A DNA stretch of 64,000 nt from NCBI RefSeq assembly GCF_024713945.1, contig NC_134685.1, positions 806,001 to 870,000 of the forward strand, given 5' to 3'. Under the pieces are notes generated by a model. It ran no database searches. It was given only the letters and a program-made list of their open reading frames with translations, and was not told where the DNA came from. The DNA is from Dermatophagoides farinae (lineage: Eukaryota > Arthropoda > Arachnida > Sarcoptiformes > Pyroglyphidae). Each line of letters begins with the position of its first letter. The first letter of the stretch is position 1. Positions 36,088 to 47,464 of the stretch are shown one piece after another. The position numbers and the translations under genes were made by a program.

Positions 36088-37368
36088 TTTAAAATTTGAA
36101 TAAAAAATAAAAAAATAAAAATTGAAAGTCGAATTTTGTATGTTCATGTTCAACACCAAAAAAAAAAAAAAAACTCTATTTAAACATTTTTAATTCTTTC
36201 GAAGTGGATATAGTCGAATGTTAATGATATATTGTTTTGGCGTCTTTCAAAGTTTTTATTTCATCAAACAAATATGTATATCTCCATTTGATTATCATTA
36301 TCATTTATAAACACACAAACATATACAATCCAAAACAACCAAAATTATAATATAATATGTGTTTGAGTGTGTGTGTGAAATGAATTGAATTGTATTGTAT
36401 ATATCCTTTTTTTTCTCATCAACACATTTGATTAATAGTGAATTGATGGTGAATTGGTGTAGTGGTGGGTGATGAATAGAGTGTGAGCCACAAATATAAG
36501 CTTATTATTATTGTTTTCAAAGTTTAGGAATTTTTTTTGTTGTTGTTGTTGTTGTTATTTTTATTGCTGATCGTATTGGTTGTGGTTGTGGTTGATCAAT
36601 CATCAATCAATCAATAATAATGACGATCATCGCGTAATTGAATAGTCATATCGTTGATTATAAGCATGTAAGCAAAAAAAAAATTCATAGTGAAACAACA
36701 GCAAAAAAAAATTTTTAATCTTTTTTTCTATCCCTCTTTATCTCTCTCGCGCTTTCTCTCTCTCTCTCTCTTTAAATCAAAATTGATTGATGAATAATCA
36801 ATCAATCACTCATCAACAACAGGTATATCCGATGGCAAATCTTGAATCTTGATGAATATTTCGAACGTTTCTTTCTACATTCATCATCATCATTATTGAA
36901 TGTTTGTGCAAACTTTGTGAATTATGACAATTTCGATCAATTTAAATATACTCAATTCAATCAGGCAAACCCATAATGAATATGTACAAGTCACCATGAT
37001 GATCTATGTTTTTTTTATTTATATTATGTTATCGATCAGTAAAATTAATTGACGACAAGCTTGAAGAAATTGAAATCTACACTGCACACATACACACACA
37101 CATCACCAGACAAAATCAGCTAACCTAAAAATTACCAACCATTTTAATTAATAAAAATAGTAGAAAAATCAATTATCAACAAAAAAAAAAAAAAAAAAAT
37201 TAGCAAAAAAAATTTTCTTCACTCAACTTGTCTCAAAACAGCAGCTCATCATTGATTCGAATTTTATTTGTTTTTTTTTCTCATGACCAAATTTTTTTTC
37301 ACTATTTGCTACGTTGTTTTCATTTATCAATCAATAATAAGAAACAACAACAACAACAACAATAAAAA
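36088..37368. other. Intergenic region between UQCC3-like gene and RNF13
   Basis: 1.3 kb between divergent genes, with (GT)n/(CA)n, (GTT)n near 36541 and (TC)n near 36750-36770 tracts and A/T runs. No recognisable exon. Confidence 0.5.
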
Positions 37369-39430
37369 ATGTATCGACGATTCATCAATACCGTTTTTAT
37401 ATTGGCACAGATTCGATCATTTATAGTGGCCGATATTGCTGTTGTAAGTGTATTTGTTTTTTTTCTGGTTAATTTCCCTCATTCATGTTTTGTTTTGTTT
37501 TGTTTTTGCAGTTAGATTCACAGAATAAAAGTGTTGAATTGTTTATTGATTATAAGATAACATACACACCTCCTATATCTGAAGATGGCATTTATGTATG
37601 TATATATGAATTGATTGGTCAATAATGAATGGAATTTTAAAATTTTTTTTTTCTCTCGAAAAAAACTTAGGGTGCTCTGACATTTGCATCGCCATCGGAT
37701 GCATGTGCTCCAATCAGTCCACCACCAAGCCATCCTAATTTGACAATCAATTGGTTTGTATTGGCCTATCGTTCATCGTCATTACATTCAAGATGTTCGA
37801 ATCGTGAAAAGGTTTGAATGGAATTTTTTTTAATGAAATGATTGAAAAAGAATTCTTTCATTATTTCCAAAAAAAAAGATCCAACATGCTGTCCAAGCTG
37901 GATACAAAGCAATGATACTATATAGTCCAATGGATTTCTATCAAACATCAGTCATTTATTCAACAACATTTGAACGTAATATTTGAAAAATTTTTAAATT
38001 GTAAAGAAACAAATTGGATTAATAATGTTCTTATATGATTACCATGATTATAGATTTAAATATTTCAATACCAGCCGTATTGGTTTCACATGAAGATGGC
38101 CAAACATTACGTTCGAATTTTCTATATGAAAGTGGATTTAGATTATATATTACATCGGAAATACCGCCAAATTTTAGCTATTATCTGATACCATTTGCCA
38201 TTATAATTGGTGCTGGCATATTAATCATTATTTCATATGTCGTATTTCAGTTAATGATGTGTATCATGGAACGACGTAAAGCACAACGTCATCGTTTGTC
38301 TAGAAAAGATTTGAAAAAAGTTACACTTCAAAAATTTGAAAAAGGTTTGAAAAAATTTTCGTGTGGATTGTTGGGGATCTCTTTGATTTGAAATGATGAT
38401 TTAATTTTTTTTTATTTGATCCTGAAATAGGTATATTTTATGAAACTTGTGCAATTTGCCTTGATGATTATATTGAAGGAGAAAAAATTCGTATACTACC
38501 ATGTAATCATGGTAAGTTTATTTATTATTTTTTTTTTTCAATGATCATTTCGATAATAATCACTGAATTTCATTAGCTTATCACATGAAATGTATTGATC
38601 CATGGTTAACAAAAAATCGTCGTGTTTGTCCAGTTTGTAAAGCTAAAGTTACATTACCTGGAATGGAAGAATATTCTGATTCAGATTCAGATAATGATAA
38701 TCAACGTAGTAATCGTTATCATCAACCAAATGAACGTACACAATTATTACCATCTTCTTCATCATCAAATACACCACATCCGACGACATCAGTGGCTGGT
38801 GTTCCTACTACTTCAACGAGTGTAAATCTTGAAGAAATTATTCGTTCAATTATTTCTGGTAGAGCATCAAGAACAACATCAATGATAACAACACCAGGTT
38901 CTAGACGTAATCGTTATACAAATATACCTGATTTATTGGATGATTCAACCATACAACCTGGTCCATCAACATCTGCACCAATCATTTCGGCTGATATATC
39001 ATCACAGCAATCTGGACAGCAGCAAATAAGTAGAAATTTATCATCATCAAGAGTAAATTCAGCTCGACGAAATCGGCGAAGAAATCAACGAAATTCAGCA
39101 CAACAACAACAACAACAGCAGCAGCAACAACAACAACCTCAATCACAGCTACAATCACAATTATCCTCATCATCTGAACATAATCAAACTGTTGTTCCAA
39201 GTGTACAGATTGTTATTGCAGATTTACATACGACAACTTTAGATAATATTGATCAACAACATCAACAATCATCATCAGTGTTGATAGCACCACTACAATT
39301 ATCTATTAATTGTGATTCATCCGATATGGATGTTCAAAGGCCATTAACACCGGATGACGAAAATGGATCACAAAAACATGGATCTCAATTACCACAACAA
39401 TCATCATCATCAATGAATGAAGTTGTATAG
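37369..39430 (+). CDS. RNF13: PA-TM-RING E3 ubiquitin ligase, RNF13/RNF167 type
   Basis: Endosomal/lysosomal membrane E3 ligase. Exons 37369-37443, 37512-37595, 37671-37811, 37879-37975, 38054-38344, 38431-38511, 38577-39430; 540 residues. Order: N-terminal hydrophobic signal region, lumenal protease-associated domain (CAPISPPPSH and VQAGYKAMILYS), transmembrane helix (LIPFAIIIGAGILIIISYVV), then RING-H2 CAICLDDYIEGEKIRILPC with NHAYHMKCIDPWL and CPVCKAK, giving the C3H2C3 ligand set. The acidic SDSDSDNDN and ERTQLLP after the RING resemble RNF13/RNF167. The C-terminal 270 residues are S/T/Q-rich. The tiny 81-nt exon splits the RING between CNH and AYH. Subtype (RNF13 versus RNF167 versus Goliath) is inferred. 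Confidence 0.9.
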
Positions 39431-40202
39431 GATAAAATTTCTTGTTGTCAAATCGTGGACAAATGTGCATTTTTTCAAACTTCTTTTTCCTTTTCATGAA
39501 GATTTGCTTTAACAATATAATGGTAGTGGCTGGCAATATATGTTGATGATGATGGCAAGACATGGCAGAATTTTTTGGCTTTCAATAACAATAACAACGA
39601 AAAAAAATCGATAACTTCATAATTTGTATTTTTGTGATAATCTTCGCTAATGAATTCATTTTTTCTCACACTCACACTCATTTCTCTCTAGATCATCACT
39701 TTTCATTCAAGATTTTTCTCTTGTTTTTTTGTTTTCGCTTCTATTTCTTCATTTTTTTGGCGGAATCTATTGTAAATATTCACGCACACAGAAACACGCA
39801 CGGATCATCATCATCACGTTTGAATGAATGGATGAATTTCACATATTTTTTGCCATCTTCCCTTCTCCCATTTGTATGTATGTATTTCGGGGAGATAAAT
39901 TTTTGTGGCCAAGGTTTTTTTTGAGAAAAAACAAAATAATCTTATATATAAAATTGTAATCATTGATTGATTATCAAAAAAAAATAGTTTATTCTAAATA
40001 AACTCGAAATAAGAAAATGATGATATATTGAATTTATAATTCTCCATTTGACTTGTCTCTGTTAACAGATGGCAACACACCCATTATCAATTTCAAATGG
40101 AGAATTCATTAAATTCAATGATCAATGATGATGAGTTTTATATTTTTATTGTTTAGCGAAAAATAAACAATAAAAATCGAACCATACTTGCCTTTTAACT
40201 AA
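39431..40202. other. Intergenic region between convergent RNF13 and ALG6
   Basis: 772 bp of 3' UTR-like AT-rich DNA. It contains two inverted repeats, at 40028-40118 and 40142-40177; the second carries poly(A) hexamers on both strands. No gene. Confidence 0.6.
40142..40177. terminator. Palindromic element with AATAAA on both strands
   Basis: Perfect 14-bp inverted repeat ATTTTTATTGTTTA / TAAACAATAAAAAT around an 8-nt spacer. It provides AATAAA on the minus strand (40150-40145), about 50 nt past the ALG6 stop, and two AATAAA on the plus strand (40162-40167, 40169-40174). It could serve 3' end formation in both directions. Confidence 0.5.
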
Positions 40203-42297
40203 TCAATATGTTTTAATTTTAGGTCGAGGACGAATAACGGTGTAAACGTTTAAATTGCTTTTGTCATGATGATTTTGATTTTGATTTACAAGTCTTCGAT
40301 ATTCGACCCATTGTTGCCACAAAAAGTATATATAAAACATTATGAAATGGAAAAATGAATATAAACAATTTAACAGTGTAAAAATGTCTGGATAACGTTC
40401 AGGTGGTTTCATTAGTAATGAAATTGTGTTCAATAGAATTGCACACAAAATTGAAATTTTGAACAATTGTTTCATTCGTGAATTTGAATCTAGTTTCAAG
40501 GAATTTTTGTTGATGAAGAAGTAGATGATTGTAAGAGTGAAATATGGTGTGATTAGATTGTCTTTGATCAATAATGGAAACAAACTATAAAAAAGAAAGA
40601 AAACATGATTAATTCGTTTCGAAATATAAATAATCGGTAATGGAAAAAATTTTGATAAACGAAATTCAATCAGTAAAAATTGTTATCAAATCGATTCTAG
40701 CCACATGACCATGCAGCCAGAATCAATCTTGACCATCTTTTCGGTCAACGAATAAAAAAATCAGTACCCCTGCATTATCATCATGAGAATTTCGTTAGGT
40801 AGTAGGATGAATTATTATATAGTTTTTAATTGCTTTCGAATTTTACCTGAATGTTGAAATCAATGAAAACCAAGTGATCATAAACTTATAACGATAAGTA
40901 AACAAAATTAGTGCTCTAAATAAATATTTTAAACGAAATAGAATTAAAAATAGATAGATTTCGAAAGCATACAATCGATAAGAATCAGAATATACATACA
41001 CATTGACAAATAGAATGGTTTTTTCATGTACTTGAAACGAAAACAAATAGAATGCCATTGACACGGTAAACTAAAAAAACAATGATTAAATTCGTTGTTT
41101 TAGTTTTTGGGTATAATACGTACCAGTGAAAAGCTCAATTGTTTCATAGTATTCTGTCGTAATACTAAATAGCAACTCGGTGATGAAGCTAAAATTGTCA
41201 ATGTTCCACTATGAAATGAAGGAATAAATTTGATTTAGAAAATGAAAATAAAAATTATTACAAACCTCATCCAGGCTAATTGATCTTCAGTAAAATAATT
41301 TTTAACCTTAATAAACACCGATAAACAGTACCAAAAATTTGAAACTTTATCTTCATAGATTCCACGATTTAATGGAAAAATACGGCATACAACTTGCAAG
41401 ATTGTATTGAAATCTTCAAGATATGGAGACCATAAAATGACCATTGTTATTATAACGGCTAATGAAATTATTATGAATTTCGAAATTATCGATAGAAATG
41501 ATCGTCGATTGTAACAACGTTTCAAGAGGAAAAAAAATATTGGCAATGAATAATACAAAGCCATTTGTTTGTAATTGAATGCTAAACAAAAAAGAATCGA
41601 TGCTAAAACATCTTGTCGTTTAGTCAAACAAATCACAGTCCATAAGAATAGGCCCAATGCAATACAATTGTATTGAAAATGACCATGATCAATGAGAATA
41701 AGACTAGGAATCAATAGATTATTTAAAAAATGATCGGAATCACTATGATATGAATCGAACAATATCATCCAATAATAGTATAATGCGCTGAAAAATATTA
41801 ACGAATCGCTGACTAGAACTAGAAAAGATTTTAAAAAATGAAATAAATTCTAAAACAAAATCCTGAATTGACTTACCTGTTGATCGCATGAAAATTTTAT
41901 GATCATAGCTTTCAAATCCACGAGATTCATTTAATTGAATCCATTTAGGATTCAGATAATTGGCGCTATATATATGGAGATGAAATGAAAAAAATAAGAA
42001 TATTTGAATCACATTTCTTTTTTTGTTTAGTAGTAAAAATAATTACATTTTTCCCATTAAAAAACTATGATATGCAGTTAATGGTGGATAATCAAGGCCC
42101 CAATAATTGAGATCATTTTCTGTTGAATTTGTATACCAATCTTTAACAGGAATATTAACAGTTATTTCCATCCAATGTCGTTGTGCTTCATAATCACCAA
42201 ACATTGGAGCAATTCCATGGCCAGAATATGGCCACAATGATACCAAATAACGAATTAATAAGGCAATTAATATATAGAAAAATGTTGTTGCAGCCAT
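40203..42297 (-). CDS. ALG6: ALG6, dolichyl-P-glucose alpha-1,3-glucosyltransferase
   Basis: ER-membrane enzyme that adds the first glucose to the Man9GlcNAc2 lipid-linked oligosaccharide. Exons 42297-42047, 41965-41877, 41812-41266, 41208-41124, 41070-41000, 40915-40847, 40584-40203; phases agree; 497 residues (human 507). Landmarks: [21 protein letters not shown], with the lumenal catalytic Asp region, [81 protein letters not shown] and [12 protein letters not shown]. Many hydrophobic helices follow the GT57 pattern. The diagnostic HEK and GHFQYN motifs make ALG6 more likely than ALG8. Divergent from JMJD6. Confidence 0.94.
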
Positions 42298-42887
42298 ATT
42301 AGTTTTTGAAAAAAATCAAACTTGATGATGATGATAATGATTCAAAGATGAGTCATTAAACGAAAAAAAAACAAGCTCCAAAGTTTCGATTCGAATGACG
42401 AAATATTTGTTAAATCGAAATCGAAAATCATTGGCCAAATTTAACCCAAATGGACACATGTGTGTATACATAAATTCTAATATATGCTGCCATCTATAGG
42501 TACAGAATTTGTATCAAAGAAAAACGATGCTCTCTTGTTATTTTGTTCGGACGATGATTTTTTTGTAATGAAAATTTATTTTGAACATATTCTACAGCGG
42601 TTCATCTTTATCAATATGTGAGATCATTTTAGCTGAAAATTCATCATTTATTATTGAAATTTGTTGCTATCATAATTCTCTTGTTGTTATTAGCCATAGT
42701 GAACCATTTTTTTTTACCGATAATTATTGGAAATTATTTGATCCATTGGTATTATTGTTGCCAATATGTTTTTACCACATCATCATCATCATCATCAGAT
42801 TTATTGGCCTCGTACTTGTTGATTGTTCATCATTCATTGATTTGATTATTTTTTTTTCATTCACCAACATTTTAAAAAGTTATCTTG
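42298..42887. promoter_or_regulatory. Bidirectional promoter region ALG6 / JMJD6
   Basis: 590 bp between divergent start codons. It contains a GCCATCTATAGG sequence near 42489-42500 and a T-rich stretch next to JMJD6. Short hydrophobic frames on the + strand (42581-42895) have no ATG-supported start or recognised relative. Confidence 0.5.
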
Positions 42888-44442
42888 ATGCCTGATTCCG
42901 GTTCTTATCATCATCATCGGCGAAAAATGAGTTCAGAAGATGAAAATTTCGATGAAAAAGCACAACGAAGAATTATTGATGCAAAAGTTAAAGCTCGTCC
43001 TGGTATGCATTGAAATAAATTAAAATATGAAATTTTAAATTTAATTTTGTCGAAATTCAATAGAGCTTGACATGTGTGGATGGACAAAATTTAATCATAT
43101 TGAAAAATTTGATCTTAATTATCGGCCAGATAATTGTGAACGTATTAGAATTCATCAAGTATCTACTGAAGAATTTATTGCAAAATATGAAATGAAATAT
43201 CGTCCAGTAGTCATTACAGGTGTTTGTGATGATTGGAAAACTATGGAAAAATGGAATCTTGAGGTAAATTTTTTTTTTCATTTTGATAAAAAACTTTTCC
43301 AAATTCTATCTATCTTTATAACTAATAATGATATCAATTCTGCAGAAATTGGCGAAAAAATATCGTAATCAAAAATTTAAATGTGGTGAAGATAATGAAG
43401 GCTATAGTGTTAAATTGAAAATGAAATATTTTGTCCATTATATGAAAAATAATCAGGACGATAGTCCATTATATATCTTTGATAGCACATTTGGTGAGGT
43501 AATTATATAGATTTCATCATTATTTATATGGATTTTCATTATTAATTAATTAATTATTTAAATTCGACATAGCATCCACGTAAGAAGAAATTACTTGAAG
43601 ATTATCAAGTGCCAGCTTATTTTCGTGATGATTTGTTTAAATATGCTGGTGAAGAGAAACGTCCACCATATCGTTGGTTTGTGATGGGTAGTGCTCGATC
43701 TGGCACCGGTATACATATTGATCCATTAGGTACAAGTGCCTGGAATGCATTAGTGATGGGCACCAAACGTTGGTGTTTATTTCCGACAAATACACCGAAA
43801 GAACTTATTAAAGTGCAACCAAATGAAGGCGGCAATCAAACCGATGAAGCAATCACATGGTTTTCTGTGATATATCCAAGAACTCAAATGGATGATTGGC
43901 CAAAACAATTTAAACCAATTGAAATTATTCAAAAAGCAGGTGAAACTGTATTTGTGCCTTCTGGTTGGTGGCATGTTGTGCTCAATCTTGACAATACGAT
44001 TGCCGTAACACAAAATTTTTGTAGTTTAACAAATTTTCCAATTGTATGGCATAAAACTGTACGTGGTCGACCTAAATTATCAGTAAAATGGCTTGATAAT
44101 TTAACAAAACATTTACCTGAATTGACCACCATAGCTCAACGTATCGATCTCAATCAACCGACTGGTGTTGCATCCGATAGTGATGATAGTTCCAGTTCAA
44201 GCTCAGATTCTGAATGTTCAAATCCGGATTGTAGCTGCCGGAAATCATGCAATTCGGATAATGACAATAATCGCAACAACGATGATGATGATGATGATCT
44301 CCAAATTAGCACAACGAACAAATACAAAAGGAAAAGGTAATTGAAATGATGATGTAAATTGTATAAATTGATTCTTTCATTTTTTTCTAATAGATATCGA
44401 TCGACTAGTGTGTCAAGCAATGAGGATAATAGCAATAAATAA
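42888..44442 (+). CDS. JMJD6: JMJD6, JmjC Fe(II)/2-oxoglutarate lysyl hydroxylase
   Basis: Nuclear JmjC oxygenase that hydroxylates lysines of splicing factors; arginine demethylase activity is also reported. Exons 42888-43002, 43064-43263, 43346-43498, 43573-44336, 44394-44442; 426 residues. Very high similarity: [68 protein letters not shown] (Fe ligands His and Asp), [35 protein letters not shown] (third Fe ligand His), [14 protein letters not shown]-type segment. A poly-Ser and acidic tail follows, as in vertebrates. Reading through the last donor would stop at once (TAA at 44338), giving a 16-residue shorter form; the spliced form is preferred. AATAAA (44434-44439) overlaps the final codons. 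Convergent with GTPBP6, 31 bp between stops. Confidence 0.96.
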
Positions 44443-44473
44443 AAAAAGGTGATATACATCCATTGGCCAATCA

Positions 44474-46127
44474 TCATTGACTATTAAGATTAGCATGAAA
44501 TAATTTAACAAATTTACCAAATTTCGATTTGGTTATCAATACTTTCATGATCAAAAAATTTGCATCGTGAGGATCAGGTTTCATTTCGACAATGGCCGAC
44601 GCTTCACGATATAGCCATTGATATTGTTCACCACCATTAGCAACTCTGTCCATTGTGTTTACAAAAAATAAAAAAAATAAATAATTATTTTTCGTTTGAT
44701 TCGCACAGATTAATCAATTAAATAAAGAATTATTAATTATTATCATTTACCGCATTTCAAATGCTAATCGTTCGGTATTTTCAATAAGACCTTTTTGTAT
44801 TTGTCTGGCCAATTTATCTAAACCGATTCTTTCAGTAGCCGAAATGGCTATGCCATCAATATTGTCGATTGGAATGGATAATTTATCCACTTTATTCGAT
44901 ACTTTTATCATTGTTTGTAATAATTTTTCTGGAACTTCAATCTCTTTTAATGTTTGATGTACGGTGTTAATTTGTTCATAACGATTAGGATGACTTGCAT
45001 CGACAACATGAACAATTAGATTTGCTGTACAAATTTCACGTAATGTTGAACGAAAACAATGTACCAATGTTGTTGGTATTTCCGATATGAAACCAATTGT
45101 ATCGATTAACAATGCTTTCATTTTGGATGGTAATGTTATTTGATGTGTTGTTACATCCAATGTGGCAAAAAGACGATCTTCTGGTTGAAGGCTAGTATCA
45201 TGACTTAGAGCTTTGATTAATGATGTTTTGCCGGAATTTGTATAGCCAACCACAGCTACTGTTGGTATTTCCATTGTTGTACGATTTTTTCGTTTAATCT
45301 CATAAGCATTGGTTACCGTCGATAGTGATCGTTTCAAACGAGATTCTCGTTCTTGTATTATTTGTTTTTTAATCTGATAAAATGTATCGAAATTTCCACC
45401 AAAACTTTTTGAAAATGAAAATTGACTAAAATCACATTCTTGTAAATGATGTAAATTTTTCTTTACATATTCTAATTCCGCTAATGCTAATTGTAATTTA
45501 GCTTCTTTAGTTGAACATCGTTCACGAAATATTTTCAATACGGTTGAGAATCGATCATAGACCTAGAATATATGTAAGAATATCCAGTAAAAGAATGTAA
45601 TTATTTGTTTCATAACTTACTTCAACATCGAAAAAATTACGAAAAAAATGATGTTGTCTTGGCCGCAAAACATTGATTGCAAAAACAACAGCATCCGCTG
45701 ATTCCTGTCGAACATAATCACGTAGATGATTTCGATTTGTTGATCCGAAAATTTTTTCAGAATCAATCGCACTGGTCGATATCATATGAGCGCCAACAAC
45801 TTTCCAATATGGAATCGTTTTGACCAAAGTTACCGTTTCATCAAGTAATAATTGGCCATTTTCATGACTTCTATAAAGATCACCTTTTTTCATTCGAGGC
45901 ATAATGACAACAACATTTTTTGGTGATAAATCAGCAAGAAGATTATATTGAAATAAATCGTTCAACAGGTCATGATCATCATCTTGATTACGATCATTCA
46001 TAGAATCATCCTGATGAATTGATCTACATTGTATGTGGAGATTATTATGAAAAGATGATGCCAGAACATTGTAGAGAATTTTCGAATTTAATCTACCAAA
46101 TGAAATTGATGATAAAAATGGAATCAT
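44474..46127 (-). CDS. GTPBP6: GTPBP6, HflX-type GTPase
   Basis: HflX-family GTPase, a mitochondrial ribosome recycling and assembly factor in animals. Exons 46127-45621, 45562-44751, 44645-44474; 496 residues. An N-terminal presequence-like stretch is followed by the HflX region (FAINVLRPRQHHFF, then STKEAKLQLALAELEY). The GTPase domain follows: G1 GYTNSGKTSLIKAL, switch region EDRLFATLDVTTH, G3 LLIDTIGFISEIP, G4 NKVDK, G5 ISAT. Exon 3 encodes the small C-terminal domain ending KFVKLFHANLNSQ. The start at 46127 is preferred because it yields a basic/hydroxylated N-terminus; an in-frame Met at 46247 would add 40 very hydrophobic residues. Head-to-head with MMACHC. Confidence 0.94.
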
Positions 46128-46506
46128 AATTAAAACAAGAAACAAAAAACAAAAAACAAAAATTGATCTGAATTTTGAATGCAAGAAAATGAAATAATCG
46201 ATTGTATCGAATAGAAAAAAATCGATACCGTCATATTCGTTTCGCAAAATTTTATATTCAATTCAAACAGGTTTCACTCAAAAGAGGCACAATAAATGTT
46301 ATCACATTATGTGATGTGATTAGAAAAAAAAACATCATGCAGCGATTAGTTTAGTCTATTTTATCATCATCAATATTAATATAAAAAAAATACTCAACCA
46401 TGATATGAATTTTTATGCATAAACATGGTATAAAACCATTTTACTCATTAGTTTTCATTAGTTATCATAAAACATAAAAAAATAATATATATATTAATGA
46501 TCAAAC
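46128..46506. promoter_or_regulatory. Bidirectional promoter region GTPBP6 / MMACHC
   Basis: 379 bp between divergent start codons, AT-rich with A runs. A repeated ATTAGTTTTCATTAGTTATCAT sequence occurs just before MMACHC (near 46447-46468). No TATA box is placed convincingly. Confidence 0.45.
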
Positions 46507-47464
46507 ATGTTGCCAGAAAAATTGGTTCAACAATTCAATGATCTTGGTTTTGAAATTCATTATTTTAAGGTATGTTAATTTTGTTTTTTGAATTATTCAA
46601 ACAACAATGATGAATATGTTTACGTAGCTCAGTTGGTATAATGATGCTGTTGCTTCCGAATATTTTCTTCCATATCCTGATGATGCATTAGCATTTGTTG
46701 TTCTATCAAATCCATCATGGTTTGAAAAATCATTTTTGCCATTTTTGGCCAACAATTTGGATCCATCCATGATGGATAAAAATGATGATCTACCTGAAAA
46801 TCATAGCTGTCTTGCAATGAATTGTCGTGATCCAATCGATCAATGTATGAGACATCATTTTGATATATTAGCCAAGGTTAGTTTTTCATGACTTTTAAAA
46901 ATATTGATTCAAAATTCGAATTTTTTTTTTACACTTACATAGGAAATATCATCGACCTTGAATACCGAAGTGGATAAGATTCATGATTTTGAATTACTAA
47001 TGCCATATCGTCGTCCACGTGTACTTTTACAGACTGCTGCTCATGTTTCCGGTGCAGCTTATTATTATCGATTGCCAAGACGTGATAAAAACGTACATAA
47101 ACTTGGCCTTTGTATACATCCAGAATATGGTGGTTGGTTCGGTCTACGAGGTGTATTTGTTTTTAAACAAATATTGGTACCGAATTTGGAACGAAAACCG
47201 CCAGCAAACGTCATACCTGACATTATGCAACAGGAAGCATTACTCAAACTATTCAATGAACGTTGGCGTGATGGTAGTTATAGAGATTTTATACAGGTAA
47301 AATCTCGTTATAGTGACTTACAATTCAAATATTTCAGTTTGGAACCACGTCAACGTTTTGAATTTATTCGTAAAGAAATTTATCCAAAATTGAATGAATT
47401 AATATCATCGCCATCATCATCAAATGAATTGAAAAATTGTGAAAAATCCAATGGCCATCATTGA
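46507..47464 (+). CDS. MMACHC: MMACHC (CblC), cobalamin-processing protein
   Basis: Cytosolic vitamin B12 trafficking enzyme that removes the upper ligand of cyano- or alkylcobalamins using glutathione or flavin. Exons 46507-46569, 46628-46876, 46943-47464; 277 residues (human 282). Colinear landmarks: FNDLGFEIHYFK, LSWYNDAVASEYFLPYP, LAFVVLSNPSWFEKS, DPIDQCMRHH, RRPRVLLQTAAHVSGAAYYY, LCIHPEYGGWFGLRGVFVF with the cobalamin-contacting His, and ERWRDGSYRDF. An extra segment (near NNLDPSMMDKNDDLPEN) precedes DPIDQC. The human Pro-rich C-terminal tail is absent, as in many invertebrates. No MMADHC partner is seen in the window. Confidence 0.96.

Noticed and set aside
42581-42895. Hydrophobic open frames upstream of JMJD6 on the + strand.
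   Set aside because: They start from non-ATG codons, overlap in several frames, run into the JMJD6 start, and match no family; treated as promoter/5' UTR.
46128-46247. Upstream 40-residue hydrophobic extension of GTPBP6.
   Set aside because: Not typical of the family; the internal Met gives a better mitochondrial presequence. Kept as an alternative only.
46626-46640. AGCTCAGTTGGTATA looks like a tRNA A-box (TRGCNNAGYNGG).
   Set aside because: It is the splice acceptor plus the start of MMACHC exon 2 (LSWYND). No B-box, acceptor stem or cloverleaf follows.
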